Part shown: positions 38,863 to 48,235 of the stretch, one piece after another | How the letters are laid out: each line of letters begins with the position of its first letter | Numbering within the stretch: the first letter of the stretch is position 1 | Origin: an uncultured Roseateles sp. | GTDB taxonomy: Bacteria > Pseudomonadota > Gammaproteobacteria > Burkholderiales > Burkholderiaceae_C | Length of the DNA: 64,000 nucleotides | NCBI RefSeq assembly: GCF_945956965.1 | Contig: NZ_CAMFJS010000004.1 | Span: 154,505 to 218,504 of the forward strand | Direction of reading: 5' to 3' | Translations under genes and position numbers: made by a program | Notes under the pieces: model-generated | The model's database searches: none | The model's input: only the letters and a program-made list of their open reading frames with translations | What the model was told of the DNA's origin: nothing

Positions 38863-38981
38863 CGTCTGTATCCAATTGAAAGATTGGGCTTGCTTCGCTT
38901 TTCTTCACAGACGGCGCTGGGTGCCGCGCCTAAACTCTGTGGCGGCATTTCCCTTTCGCCCGCACCCAAGAGGCCAGCACC

Positions 38982-41129
38982 ATGCAGACCCCCAAAAACT
39001 CGACGGCCTTCTTCCGCCTTTTTGGCCTGAGCCTGCTGGGCGCCGCCCTGGCTCTGGCCTTGCCGCAGCGGCCGGTGCAGTCCGCAGCTTTGGCCGTTTC
39101 GGCCGACACACAAGCCCGCGTCATCGTGCGCTTCAAGCCGCAAGCGGCCAGCGTGCGCGCCAAGATCATGTCGGCCCGCATGGATGCCGCCAGCGCGCGC
39201 GATGTGGCGCAAACCCGCGCCACCGCCCTGGGCCTGCGCACGGGGCTCAACAGCCGCAATGCCCAAGGCCTGCGGGCCCATCTGAGCCTGGATGAGCGCA
39301 CCCATGTCATCACAGCCAGCGGCATCAGCTCCGCCGACCTGGCGCGCAGCCTGGCGGCCGATAGCGAGGTGGAGCTGGCTGTGGTCGATCAGCGCCGCCG
39401 CCACACCTCGGTGACGCCAAATGACTCCTTGTATGGCGGATCAACCTCGGCTGCACCTGTTTACATTGGGCAATTCCCTGACGATAGAGGCCAGTTGCAG
39501 GCGACCTACAGCCGCACTTTGGATCAGTGGTACCTGAAGGCGCCGGCTGGAGAGGTGGTGTCCAGCATCAACGCTCCGGCGGCCTGGGACATCACGACCG
39601 GCAACCCCAGCGTGGTGGTGGCGGTCCTCGACACCGGCGTGCGCTTTGACCACCCGGACCTGAGCGGCCAGTTTGTGGCCAGTAGCGCTTTTTCCACCGG
39701 CAAGGTGGGCTACGACATGATTGGCTACAGCAATGCCAGCGCGGTGGGCACGGCCAATGACGGCAATCGCAATGATGATGACCCCTCCGACCCCGGCGAC
39801 TGGGTCAGCCAGGCCGACATCACCGCCGGCACCCTGGGCACGGGCTGCGACAGCACCGACATCACCAACAGCTCCTGGCACGGCACCCGCACGGCCGGCC
39901 TGATCGGCGCGGCCAGCAATAACGCCCAGGGCATTGCCGGCGTGGGCTGGGGCATCAAGCTGCTGCCCATCCGCGTGCTGGGCAAATGCGGTGGCTATGA
40001 CTCCGACATCATGGCCGGCATGAAATGGGCCGCCGGCATCGCCGTGGCCGGCCTGCCGACCAACCCCAGCCCGGCCAAGGTCCTGAATATGAGCTTGGGC
40101 GGCACGGCCTCTTGCACCGGCAGCACGGGCACTTTGTACCGGGACACCATCAGCCAGGTCACGGCCGCAGGTGCAACCATCGTGGCGGCTGCCGGCAATA
40201 GCGAGGGCCAGGCCGTGGGCATCCCTGGCAACTGCCCCGGCGTGATCGCGGTGGCCGCCCTGCGCCATGTGGGCAGCAAGGTCGGCTTTTCCAGCATCGG
40301 CCCCGAGGTGACGATTTCGGCTCCGGGCGGTAATTGCGTCAATCTCGCCACGGGGAAGCCCTGCTTGTACCCCATGCTGAGCACCACCAATAGCGGCACG
40401 ACCAGCCCGGTGGCCAATGACGGCAGCTACACCAATAACAGCGCCTCCGTGGGCACCAGCTTTTCGGCCCCTATCGTGGCGGGCACGGTGGCTTTGATGT
40501 TGTCGGCGCGGCCCAGCTTGTCGTCCGCCGAGGTCACGGCGCTGCTGAAAAGCACGGCGCGACCCTTCGTCACCAAGGGCGGCACGGCCGGCATTCCGCA
40601 ATGCACGGCCCCGTCCACCGTGGCGCAGGACGAGTGCTACTGCACCACCAGCACCTGCGGCGCCGGCATGCTGGACGCTGGTGCGGCGGTGGCAGCGGCG
40701 CAAGCCGCCAATGCCGTGACGGTGCAGATCAGCAGCGCCCCGGCCAGCCCGACGGCGACACAAGCGGTGACCCTGACGGGCAGCAGCGCAGGCCTGGCAA
40801 CCGGGCGCACGATTGCCAGCTCGACCTGGAGCATCGTCAACGGCGGCGGCATCGTCGCAGCCTTTGATTCAGGCGCCAGCAGCATGACGGCCGTGCTGAC
40901 CCCCAGCGCTGCAGGCAGCTTCACCGTCAAGCTGACGCTCACCGATGATCAAGGCCTGAACTACAGCAACACCAGCACCGTCACGGTGGCGGCGGCACCC
41001 GCACCGGCACCAGCACCCGTCTCGACCAGCACCTCCTCGGGCGGCGGTGGCGGTGGTGCTGCCGGTGGCTGGTGGGTTGCTTTGCTGGGCTTGGCCAGCT
41101 GGGTGCTGCGACGCCGCGCTCAGGCCTAA
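38982..41129 (+). CDS. Secreted subtilisin-family (S8) serine protease with GlyGly-CTERM tail
   Basis: The 715-residue protein has a signal peptide (about 1-35), an inhibitor-like propeptide (about 45-140, 'ARVIVRFKP'), and an S8 catalytic domain with D217 ('VLDTGVRFDHPD'), H300 ('SWHGTRTAGL') and S493 ('GTSFSAPIVAG'). A PKD/Ig-like domain (about 580-670) and a C-terminal tail follow: a glycine run, 'GGWWVALLGLASWVL' and 'RRRAQA'. The tail fits the GlyGly-CTERM signal recognised by rhombosortase, and a candidate rhombosortase lies at 3513-4145. Such proteases are secreted, often by type II secretion, and processed at the envelope. The ATG at 38982 follows an AGAGG element. It converges on the SPOR-like gene. 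Confidence 0.93.
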   Translation: MQTPKNSTAFFRLFGLSLLGAALALALPQRPVQSAALAVSADTQARVIVRFKPQAASVRAKIMSARMDAASARDVAQTRATALGLRTGLNSRNAQGLRAHLSLDERTHVITASGISSADLARSLAADSEVELAVVDQRRRHTSVTPNDSLYGGSTSAAPVYIGQFPDDRGQLQATYSRTLDQWYLKAPAGEVVSSINAPAAWDITTGNPSVVVAVLDTGVRFDHPDLSGQFVASSAFSTGKVGYDMIGYSNASAVGTANDGNRNDDDPSDPGDWVSQADITAGTLGTGCDSTDITNSSWHGTRTAGLIGAASNNAQGIAGVGWGIKLLPIRVLGKCGGYDSDIMAGMKWAAGIAVAGLPTNPSPAKVLNMSLGGTASCTGSTGTLYRDTISQVTAAGATIVAAAGNSEGQAVGIPGNCPGVIAVAALRHVGSKVGFSSIGPEVTISAPGGNCVNLATGKPCLYPMLSTTNSGTTSPVANDGSYTNNSASVGTSFSAPIVAGTVALMLSARPSLSSAEVTALLKSTARPFVTKGGTAGIPQCTAPSTVAQDECYCTTSTCGAGMLDAGAAVAAAQAANAVTVQISSAPASPTATQAVTLTGSSAGLATGRTIASSTWSIVNGGGIVAAFDSGASSMTAVLTPSAAGSFTVKLTLTDDQGLNYSNTSTVTVAAAPAPAPAPVSTSTSSGGGGGGAAGGWWVALLGLASWVLRRRAQA

Positions 41130-41148
41130 GCTTGAAGCGTGAGCTTTA

Positions 41149-41173
41149 AGGCAGGCGCTTAGGACGCCTGCCT
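41149..41173. terminator. Shared hairpin between convergent protease and SPOR-like genes
   Basis: AGGCAGGCG (41149-41157) pairs perfectly with CGCCTGCCT (41165-41173) across a 7-nt loop, in the 47-bp space between the two convergent stop codons. It lacks a long T-tract on either side, so a bidirectional terminator is likely from position but not certain. Confidence 0.55.
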
Positions 41174-41176
41174 GCC

Positions 41177-42004
41177 TCAGCGGCTGGCGCTGCTGGCGTT
41201 CGGAACGGCTGCTGGCTTGGCGGCGGCTACTGCTGAGACTGCAGCCGGAGTGCTAGCTGCCGCCGAGGCGGCCGATGCAGTTGCCGATGCAGAAGAAGCG
41301 GGCGCCGAAGAAGATGCTGCCGCGGCACCCACATTGGGCAGGGCCAGACAAGGCTTGAAGCCGGGGGCCAGGGCCGGGTCGCGGCTCAGCTCGGTCAGCT
41401 TGGCGCGCAAGGCGGGGCTGGCTTGTGGCACTTGCAGGGTGTGCAGATTGACGGGGGCTTGCACTTGCAGCACGCGCAGGCCTTTGAACGCGCGGCGGTC
41501 CAGCGCGGCCACTTCCGCGGCAGCCGCTTTCTCGCTGGCGTGGCGGCTGAGAATCATGCTGGGCATCTCGCTGGGCATGCCTTGCAGATACTCAAAGTCG
41601 ATCTTCATCTTGCGGTAGGTGTCTTCCTTGCGTTCCTGGAAGTCCTTGCTGGGCAGTTTGATGGTGGCCACGGCCCAGACGCCGGGCTGCTCGCGATGTT
41701 GGGGCTGGAAGTCGGTGGGCGTGATGCCGGCACGCGCCAGCACGCTTTGCACGGCCTGCAGGGCGGCATCGCCTTGCAGTGGGCCCAGTTCCAGGCAGAT
41801 GGGCGCTTGCTGCGCCTGGGCGGCGGCCAGGCTTTGCGGGCTGAAGACTTGCACCAGCTCGGGCTTGAGCTGGCGGGCGGCGCGCTCGGGTTCGCTGTCC
41901 CCACGGGCCTTGATGCCGGCGGCTTCATCCAACCAGCCGCGGGTCCAGGCGAAGAACAGGGTGTTGATCAGCAGCAGAAAGACCAGCAGGGCTCTCAAGA
42001 ACAT
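41177..42004 (-). CDS. Membrane-anchored SPOR-like domain protein
   Basis: The 275-residue protein starts with a single membrane helix (FLRALLVFLLLINTLFFAW). It continues with a periplasmic domain that includes 'PICLELGPLQGDAALQAVQSV', a SPOR-like opening, and ends in a low-complexity Ala/Ser tail of about 50 residues. SPOR domains bind denuded peptidoglycan at the septum; the likeness is moderate. The ATG at 42004 is 2 bp after the birA stop, so the gene is translationally linked to birA. In related Burkholderiales a pantothenate kinase gene often sits in this block (from memory) and is not seen here. Confidence 0.68.
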   Translation of the reverse strand: MFLRALLVFLLLINTLFFAWTRGWLDEAAGIKARGDSEPERAARQLKPELVQVFSPQSLAAAQAQQAPICLELGPLQGDAALQAVQSVLARAGITPTDFQPQHREQPGVWAVATIKLPSKDFQERKEDTYRKMKIDFEYLQGMPSEMPSMILSRHASEKAAAAEVAALDRRAFKGLRVLQVQAPVNLHTLQVPQASPALRAKLTELSRDPALAPGFKPCLALPNVGAAAASSSAPASSASATASAASAAASTPAAVSAVAAAKPAAVPNASSASR

Positions 42005-42006
42005 GG

Positions 42007-42891
42007 TCAGTTGGCTCCGCCCGTGTCGTCATCAAAGAAGCGCAGGCTGACCTCGCCGCCGGTGACGGCTTGCAGGCCTTGATCGGCGGTCTCTATCATC
42101 AGCTCGCCGCTGGCGCTGATGCCGCGTGAAATGCCTTGCAGATGGCCGGCGCTGACCGGCCGGCCCAGGGTCAGGTCACGCCGCGCATAAGCCGCCTGGC
42201 CGGCCGCGAAGCCCTGGGCTTGGAAGTCCAGCAGGGCGCGAGCCATGGCGGGCGCGATCAAGGCCAGTGCCGCCGGGGCGCTCAGGCCCGGGTGCAGCTC
42301 AGACAGCGTGGCAAAGCCGGTTTGGTACTGGGTGGGCGAGGCTTCAAAGTCGGCGCTGACCGGCTTGATGTTCAGGCCCACGCCGATGATGACCATGCGC
42401 TGCGCGCCGGCCGGCACGGTTTCGATCAGGATGCCGCCGAGCTTGCGCCCGTCCAGCCAGATGTCATTGGGCCACTTCAGCATCAGCTGCGGGCTTTGGC
42501 CCGGTGGCAGGTCGGGTTCCAGCGCATCGGCAATCGCAGCCCCCACCGCCAGCGACAGGCCCGACCAATCCTTCACCGCCATGGGCAAGCCCAGTGAGAA
42601 GGTCAGGGAGCTGCCTTCGATGCCCGAGAGCCAGGCCCGGCCCAGGCGGCCGCGGCCATGGGTTTGCTGCTCCGCCACCAGCAAGCAGGGCTGCATATCG
42701 TGGGAGCGCCGGCCGTAAGGCAGGGGCGCGCCGCTGTGCGAATCACTGCGCACGCGCTCCAGCAAGGTGGTGTTGGTGGACTCGGTGCGCGCCAGCACCT
42801 CGATGCTGATGTCGGGCAGCAGCGGGGTCATTGCCAGCCACAAGGCTTCGGCGTGCCAGTCTTGGTAATGGGGGGCTTCTGAACCGGGCAT
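42007..42891 (-). CDS. birA: Biotin-[acetyl-CoA-carboxylase] ligase
   Basis: This enzyme activates biotin to biotinyl-AMP and attaches it to the carboxyl-carrier protein BCCP. The 294-residue protein contains 'RTESTNTTLLERV', the biotin/ATP loop 'GRGRLGRAW', 'LMLKWPNDIWLDGRKLGGIL' (catalytic Lys region) and 'IIGVGLNI', followed by a small C-terminal SH3-like domain. The N-terminal helix-turn-helix of E. coli BirA is missing, so it is a monofunctional ligase with no repressor role. The ATG at 42891 (MPGSEAPH) is used; upstream in-frame sequence is unlikely to be coding. It lies 17 bp after the SET gene and 2 bp before the SPOR-like gene. Confidence 0.94.
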   Translation of the reverse strand: MPGSEAPHYQDWHAEALWLAMTPLLPDISIEVLARTESTNTTLLERVRSDSHSGAPLPYGRRSHDMQPCLLVAEQQTHGRGRLGRAWLSGIEGSSLTFSLGLPMAVKDWSGLSLAVGAAIADALEPDLPPGQSPQLMLKWPNDIWLDGRKLGGILIETVPAGAQRMVIIGVGLNIKPVSADFEASPTQYQTGFATLSELHPGLSAPAALALIAPAMARALLDFQAQGFAAGQAAYARRDLTLGRPVSAGHLQGISRGISASGELMIETADQGLQAVTGGEVSLRFFDDDTGGAN

Positions 42892-42908
42892 GGTGGGTGG
42901 CGCTTGCG

Positions 42909-43424
42909 CTAGCGTTTTGGCGCCAGCATGGTGCCACGGCAATGCGGGCTGCCGCAGTAGCAGGCGAATTCTTTTTTCAGCTTGGGCGTGTAGCGCTCGT
43001 CAATGGTGAGGCCGTAGTCGTAGAACAGCTCTTCGCCGGGGCTCAGGTCCACCAGGGCCTTGATGAAGACGCGGCCGTTCACCTCGTCGGTCTCGCAATT
43101 GGGTTCGCAGCTGTGGTTGATCCAGCGCGAGCTGTTGCCGCCGACCAGGGCGTCGATGACGCGGCCGTCCTCAATGTGGAAGTAGAAGGTGTGGTTGGGC
43201 TGGCTGGGGTCGTGGGGGTGGCGGTCCATGGCCTCGTCCCAGCTGATGCGCTCGCCGGTGTATTCGATGATGGTTTCGCCCGCCGCGATGGGCGACACGA
43301 CATAGACTCCGCGTCCATGCACACCCGAACTGCGCACCACAATACGGCGGCCCTTGGCGGTGGCGGCCTTGGCCGGAACCTGCTTGGCGGCGACCTGAGA
43401 CTTTTTACGAGCGGCTTGCGTCAT
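42909..43424 (-). CDS. SET-domain protein (putative protein-lysine methyltransferase)
   Basis: The 171-residue protein is a nearly minimal SET domain after a basic N-terminal 25 residues. Motifs present are 'SSGVHGRGVYVVSPI' (SAM-binding start), 'RWINHSCEPNCE' (the NHSC motif), 'GEELFYDYGL' and a post-SET 'CYCGSPHCRGT' with three cysteines that could hold zinc. SET enzymes methylate lysines; bacterial substrates are largely unknown, and here a chromatin-like protein is possible. The start ATG at 43424 is chosen because upstream in-frame sequence is antisense to topB. It is divergent from topB and heads a SET-birA-SPOR operon. Confidence 0.88.
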   Translation of the reverse strand: MTQAARKKSQVAAKQVPAKAATAKGRRIVVRSSGVHGRGVYVVSPIAAGETIIEYTGERISWDEAMDRHPHDPSQPNHTFYFHIEDGRVIDALVGGNSSRWINHSCEPNCETDEVNGRVFIKALVDLSPGEELFYDYGLTIDERYTPKLKKEFACYCGSPHCRGTMLAPKR

Positions 43425-43455
43425 CGAGTTTGTGGTTACAGTGGTGAATTCATGG

Positions 43456-43490
43456 GTGTGCGCGTGCGCGTACACATGCGTAGGCGCATG
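43456..43490. promoter_or_regulatory. Alternating purine-pyrimidine (Z-DNA-prone) tract with a small palindrome upstream of topB
   Basis: Positions 43456-43482 form 27 unbroken alternating purine/pyrimidine bases, mostly GT, GC and AC steps. They overlap the inverted repeat CATGCG (43475-43480)/CGCATG (43485-43490). The tract lies between the SET and topB starts, 74 bp before topB. Confidence 0.7.
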
Positions 43491-43563
43491 CGCGAGGCCG
43501 GATTGTAGGCAGAGCGGAACGTGATGCACCTGAGCTGAACAAGAAAACATCATTAGCGAAACC

Positions 43564-46275
43564 ATGAGCAAAACACTGATCATTGCCGAGAAGCCCTCTG
43601 TGGCGCAGGACATCGTGCGGGCGCTCACGCCCAGCGCGGGCAAGTTCGACAAACATGACGAGTACTTCGAGAGCGAGCAATACGTGGTCAGCTCGGCCGT
43701 CGGCCACTTGGTGGAGATCAAGGCGCCGGAGGAATTCGACGTTAAGCGCGGCAAGTGGAGCTTCGCCAATCTGCCGGTGATCCCGCCGCACTTCGACCTC
43801 AACCCCATCGACAAGGTCAAAGGCCGCCTGAACGCCCTGGTCAAGCTGATCCGCCGCAAGGATGTGACGCAGCTGATCAACGCTTGTGACGCGGGCCGCG
43901 AGGGTGAGTTGATCTTCCGCCTGATCGTGCAATACGCAGGCACCGCCAAGACGCCGATTGCCAAGCCGGTGCAACGCCTGTGGCTGCAGTCGATGACGCC
44001 GCAAGCCATCCGCGAGGGCTTTGAGAAGCTGCGCAGCGACGCGCAGATGCTGCCCCTGGCCGATGCGGCGCGCTGCCGCTCGGAGGCTGACTGGCTGGTC
44101 GGCATCAACGGCACGCGGGCCATGACGGCCTTCAACTCGCGTGACGGCGGCTTCTTCCTGACCACCGTCGGCCGGGTGCAGACGCCCACGCTGTCCATCG
44201 TGGTGGAGCGTGAAGAAAAAATCCGCAAGCATGTCGCGCGCGACTATTGGGAAGTGCGCGGCCAGTTCGACGCCCAAGCCGGCCAGTACGAAGGCAAATG
44301 GTTTGACCCCAGCTGGAAGAAGGACGAAGACCTGGAGCGCCGCGCCGACCGTGTGTGGGACCGCGCCACGGCCGACGCCATTGCCAAGGCCTGCCTTGGC
44401 CAGCCCGCCACCGTCACCGAGGAAAGCAAGCCCAGCAATAGCAGCTGTGGTGGCCTTTACGACCTGACCACCTTGCAGCGCGAGGCCAACTCGCGCTTTG
44501 GCTTCTCGGCCAAGACCACGCTGAGCCTGGCGCAGGCCTTGTACGAAAAACACAAGGTGCTGACCTACCCGCGTACCGACTCGCGCTACCTGCCCGAGGA
44601 CTACTTGAACGTGGCCAAGCAGACGGCCGAGATGATCGCCAGCGAAGACCTGCCCGGCCCGCTGCGCGAGTTGGCCACGCATGCCCGCAAGGCCTTGAAG
44701 GAAGGCTATATCAAGCCGACCAAGAAGGTGTTTGATAACAGCAAGGTCTCGGATCACTTTGCCATCATCCCGACGCTGCAAGCCCCCAAGAGCCTGACCG
44801 ATATCGAGGCCAAGCTCTACGACATGGTGGTCAAGCGCTTCCTGGCGGTGTTCTTCCCGCCGGCCGAGTTCATGGTCACCACCCGCATCAGCACCGTCAA
44901 GGCTGAGGGTCAGCAATACAACTTCCAAACCAATGGCAAGGTGTTGGTGCGGCCGGGCTGGCTGGCCGTCTACGGCAAGGAGGCGCAGGAAGACGACGCC
45001 AATCTGGTGGCCGTGGCCCCGGGCGAAGTGGTGCGCACCGAAGGCGTGGACGTGAAGTCCCTGGCCACCAAGCCACCGGCGCGCTACACCGAAGCCACGC
45101 TGCTGTCGGCCATGGAAGGCGCCGGCAAGCTGATCGAAGACGAAGAGCTGCGCGCCGCCATGACCGAGAAGGGCCTGGGCACACCAGCCACCCGCGCGGC
45201 CACCATCGAAGGCTTGCTGACCGAGAAGTACATGGTGCGCGATGGCCGCGAGCTGATCCCCACCGCCAAGGCCTTCCAGCTGATGACGCTGCTGCGCGGC
45301 CTTCAGGTGGAAAACCTGACCAACCCGCAGCTCACCGGCGAATGGGAGTTCAAGCTCTCCGAAATGGAGAAGGGCCGCCTGAACCGCGACACCTTCATGG
45401 CCGAGATCGCCGCCATGACCGAGCGCGTGGTGCAAAAAGCCAAGGAATACGACCGCGACACCATCCCCGGCGATTACGCCACGCTGAAGGCCCCTTGCCC
45501 CAAATGCGGCGGCGTGGTCAAGGAAAACTACCGTCGCTTCACTTGCACCGGCAAGGATGGCGCCGCGGAGGGCTGCGGCTTCTCCATCGGCAAGATCCCT
45601 GGCAGCCGCAGCTTTGAGCTGCATGAGGTCGAGAAGTTCCTGGTCGACAAGAAGATCGGCCCGCTGGAAGGCTTCCGTTCCAAGGCGGGTTGGCCCTTCA
45701 CCGCCGAGCTGGCGCTGGTGTTCGACGATGAGCTGCAGAACTGGAAGCTGGAATTCGACTTCGGCGAAGACGCCAAGAAGGCCGAGGCCGATGGCGAGCC
45801 GGTGGACTTCAGCACCCAGACCAGCTTGGGACACTGCCCCAAGTGCGGCGGCGGCGTGTTCGAGCATGGCAGCAACTACGTCTGCCAGAACGCCGTGGGC
45901 ACGGGCAGCAGCTGCGACTTCAAGAGCGGCAAGATCATCCTGCAGCAGCCGATTGAGTTGGGCCAGATGCAAAAGCTGCTGAGCACCGGCAAGACGGATC
46001 TGCTGGAGAACTTCGTCTCCAACAAGACCCGCCGCAAGTTCAAGGCCTTCCTGGCCTTTGACAAGAAGGAGGGCAAGGTGATGTTCGAGTTTGAGCCGCG
46101 TGCGGCCAAACCCGGTGCCAAGACGGCGGCCAAACCGGCTGCCAAATCAAGCGCCAAGAGCAGCGCCGCAGCGAGTGAATCTGGCGACGCCGCCGATGCG
46201 GCACCAGCCAAAAAGCCCGCGGCCAAAAAAGTGGCCGCCAAGAAGGTCGCGGCCAAAAAGGTCAGCAAGGCTTGA
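43564..46275 (+). CDS. topB: DNA topoisomerase III
   Basis: A type IA topoisomerase of 903 residues: a Toprim domain with 'LIIAEKPSVAQDIV' (catalytic Glu9) and 'NACDAGREGELIFR' (acidic triad), then the catalytic core with active-site Tyr335 in 'LTYPRTDSRYLP'. Two C-terminal zinc-finger-like modules follow: 'CPKCGGVVKENYRRF'...'C' and 'CPKCGGGVFEHGSNYVC'. The last 55 residues are an Ala/Lys-rich, histone H1-like tail of repeated 'AAKK' units. It decatenates replication and recombination intermediates. The ATG at 43564 begins 'MSKTLIIAEKPS', the usual N-terminus. The gene is divergent from the SET gene with a Z-DNA-prone tract between them. Confidence 0.95.
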   Translation: MSKTLIIAEKPSVAQDIVRALTPSAGKFDKHDEYFESEQYVVSSAVGHLVEIKAPEEFDVKRGKWSFANLPVIPPHFDLNPIDKVKGRLNALVKLIRRKDVTQLINACDAGREGELIFRLIVQYAGTAKTPIAKPVQRLWLQSMTPQAIREGFEKLRSDAQMLPLADAARCRSEADWLVGINGTRAMTAFNSRDGGFFLTTVGRVQTPTLSIVVEREEKIRKHVARDYWEVRGQFDAQAGQYEGKWFDPSWKKDEDLERRADRVWDRATADAIAKACLGQPATVTEESKPSNSSCGGLYDLTTLQREANSRFGFSAKTTLSLAQALYEKHKVLTYPRTDSRYLPEDYLNVAKQTAEMIASEDLPGPLRELATHARKALKEGYIKPTKKVFDNSKVSDHFAIIPTLQAPKSLTDIEAKLYDMVVKRFLAVFFPPAEFMVTTRISTVKAEGQQYNFQTNGKVLVRPGWLAVYGKEAQEDDANLVAVAPGEVVRTEGVDVKSLATKPPARYTEATLLSAMEGAGKLIEDEELRAAMTEKGLGTPATRAATIEGLLTEKYMVRDGRELIPTAKAFQLMTLLRGLQVENLTNPQLTGEWEFKLSEMEKGRLNRDTFMAEIAAMTERVVQKAKEYDRDTIPGDYATLKAPCPKCGGVVKENYRRFTCTGKDGAAEGCGFSIGKIPGSRSFELHEVEKFLVDKKIGPLEGFRSKAGWPFTAELALVFDDELQNWKLEFDFGEDAKKAEADGEPVDFSTQTSLGHCPKCGGGVFEHGSNYVCQNAVGTGSSCDFKSGKIILQQPIELGQMQKLLSTGKTDLLENFVSNKTRRKFKAFLAFDKKEGKVMFEFEPRAAKPGAKTAAKPAAKSSAKSSAAASESGDAADAAPAKKPAAKKVAAKKVAAKKVSKA

Positions 46276-46366
46276 GCCCGCAGCCTGAGCGATAAAAGCC
46301 CAACAAGAGACGCTCAGCTGCTTTGTCGATTGGGAGGGGGGATTCGATTCCCCGGAGAAGGATTGC

Positions 46367-48235
46367 ATGGCGAAGAGGCGCAAGGCCTTGGGGCTGCAAG
46401 CACGCCTGATGCTTGGCATTGCCGGTGTGGCCACCACTTTGGTGGCCGCGCTGGGATGGGCTTGGAACCACCAAGTGGAGCAGCAGCTTGAAAGCGCGTT
46501 GCAAGCGCGCATGGCTCGCAGCATTCAAATGGTCAAGAGCAATCTGGCCGCGCCGTTGTGGAATGTTGATCACGATGCGGTGAACCATCTGCTCGACGCG
46601 GTGATGGCTGACCCCGAGGTCAACGCCATTGAGCTGAGCAGCGAGCTGTCAGAAAAGCCCATCCTGCGCCGCCGCGCGCAGGAGGCGGTGGCGCCGCAGC
46701 GCCATGAGTTCGTGCTGGACTATGCCGGTGACGAGCCCGGCCGCGCGCAGGAGTCCACCCGCCATATGGCCAAGGCGGTGTTGGTCTTCAGCAGCGAGCA
46801 GGTGCGTGCGGAGATGGCCAAAGCCAATCGCTTTGTGCTGGCCCTGGCGCTGAGCGTGTTGGCGGCCGTGATGCTGAGCTCCTTCTTCCTGGTGCGCCGT
46901 TTTGTTCAGCAACCGGTGAAGCGTCTCGGGGTCTTGGCCCAGCGGGTGGCGGCCGGTGATTTGGGCGCCCAGGCCGAGGTGGCCCATGAGGATGAAATCG
47001 GCCAGCTGACGCGCCAGTTCAACAGCATGAGCGCGCAGCTGCGGGCATCGTCCGACGGGCTCAAGCGCAGCGAAGCGCGCTACCGCAGCTTGTACGAGAA
47101 CGCGCCCGAGGGCATTTTTCAGGCCGACGGACGCGGCCGCCTGCTGCGCCTGAATGTGGCGATGGCGCGCTTGCTGGGTTTTGCCACGCCGGCCCAGGCG
47201 CTGGCGGCCCATGGGCAGTTGCGTCGCCTGGTGGTGCTGGAGCGGCTGGACTATCTCAATCTGGCGCGCGCCCTGTGGCGCGACGGCCGTGTGCAGCAGG
47301 TGCAGCTGGAGCTGCAGCGCGAGGGGCGGCCTGTTTGGGTGGCGCTGACCGCGCACCGCACCTTCAGCGCCGACGGGCGTCAGCCCTTGATCGAAGGCAT
47401 GGTCAGCGACATCACCCAGCGCCGCCTGGCCGAGCAGGAGCTGATGCTGCACCGCGACCACCTGGAAGAGCTGGTGGCCGAGCGCACCCGTGCCCTGCGC
47501 CAAGCCAGCACGCGGGCCGAGGTCTCGGGGCAGGCCAAGAGCCGCTTCCTGGCCACCATGAGCCATGAGTTCCGCACGCCGCTCAATGCCATCCTGGGCT
47601 TCTCGCAGCTGCTGCAAATGGACCCGCGCCTCAGCCCCGAGCAGATGAGCCGGGTGGATTCGATCCGCAACTCGGGCGAGCATCTGCTGAGCCTGATTTC
47701 CGATGTGCTGGACATGGCCAGCATCGAGGCCGGCAAGGTGCGCCTCAACCCCGGCCCGGTCGATCTGCGGGCCTTGCTGGACATGGCGGCCGACACGGTG
47801 CGCCTGCGCGCCATTGAAAAAGGCCTGAGCCTGGTGATGGACCTTGGCACGCAGCTGCCGCAGCGCGTCGTGGTGGACGGCCAGCGCCTGCGGCAGGTGC
47901 TGCTCAATCTGCTCTCCAACGCGGTCAAGTTCACCGATGCCGGCGAGGTGCGCCTGCGCGTGGCGCTGCTGGGCTGGGAGGGCAAGGCGGCCAGGCTGAG
48001 CTTTACCGTCATAGACACCGGCATCGGCATTGCGGCCGAACATCTGCCGCAGCTCTTCCAGCCTTTTGCGCAAGTGGCCGACGACGCCCGCTGCCTGGGC
48101 GGCACCGGCCTTGGCCTGTCCATCAGCCAGGAGTTGCTGGAGCAGATGGGCAGTGAAATTCAGCTGCGCAGCCAGCCCGGGAAGGGCAGTGAGTTCGAGT
48201 TCGCCTTGAGCCTGGACTTGCCGGAGAGCCACTGA
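46367..48235 (+). CDS. Transmembrane HAMP-PAS sensor histidine kinase (orphan)
   Basis: The 622-residue protein has an N-terminal membrane helix (about 12-30), a periplasmic loop of about 120 residues, a second helix near 150-172, HAMP ('RRFVQQPVKRLGVLAQRVA'), a PAS domain (about 235-355), then HisKA with 'FLATMSHEFRTPLNAI' (H400). HATPase motifs are 'NLLSNAVKFTD', 'DTGIGIAAEHL' and 'GGTGLGLSIS'. No receiver domain is fused and no response regulator is adjacent, so it is an orphan kinase; the partner is unknown. The ATG at 46367 has GGAGAAGG just upstream (46354-46361), preceded by a small GGGGA/TCCCC hairpin. Confidence 0.92.
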   Translation: MAKRRKALGLQARLMLGIAGVATTLVAALGWAWNHQVEQQLESALQARMARSIQMVKSNLAAPLWNVDHDAVNHLLDAVMADPEVNAIELSSELSEKPILRRRAQEAVAPQRHEFVLDYAGDEPGRAQESTRHMAKAVLVFSSEQVRAEMAKANRFVLALALSVLAAVMLSSFFLVRRFVQQPVKRLGVLAQRVAAGDLGAQAEVAHEDEIGQLTRQFNSMSAQLRASSDGLKRSEARYRSLYENAPEGIFQADGRGRLLRLNVAMARLLGFATPAQALAAHGQLRRLVVLERLDYLNLARALWRDGRVQQVQLELQREGRPVWVALTAHRTFSADGRQPLIEGMVSDITQRRLAEQELMLHRDHLEELVAERTRALRQASTRAEVSGQAKSRFLATMSHEFRTPLNAILGFSQLLQMDPRLSPEQMSRVDSIRNSGEHLLSLISDVLDMASIEAGKVRLNPGPVDLRALLDMAADTVRLRAIEKGLSLVMDLGTQLPQRVVVDGQRLRQVLLNLLSNAVKFTDAGEVRLRVALLGWEGKAARLSFTVIDTGIGIAAEHLPQLFQPFAQVADDARCLGGTGLGLSISQELLEQMGSEIQLRSQPGKGSEFEFALSLDLPESH

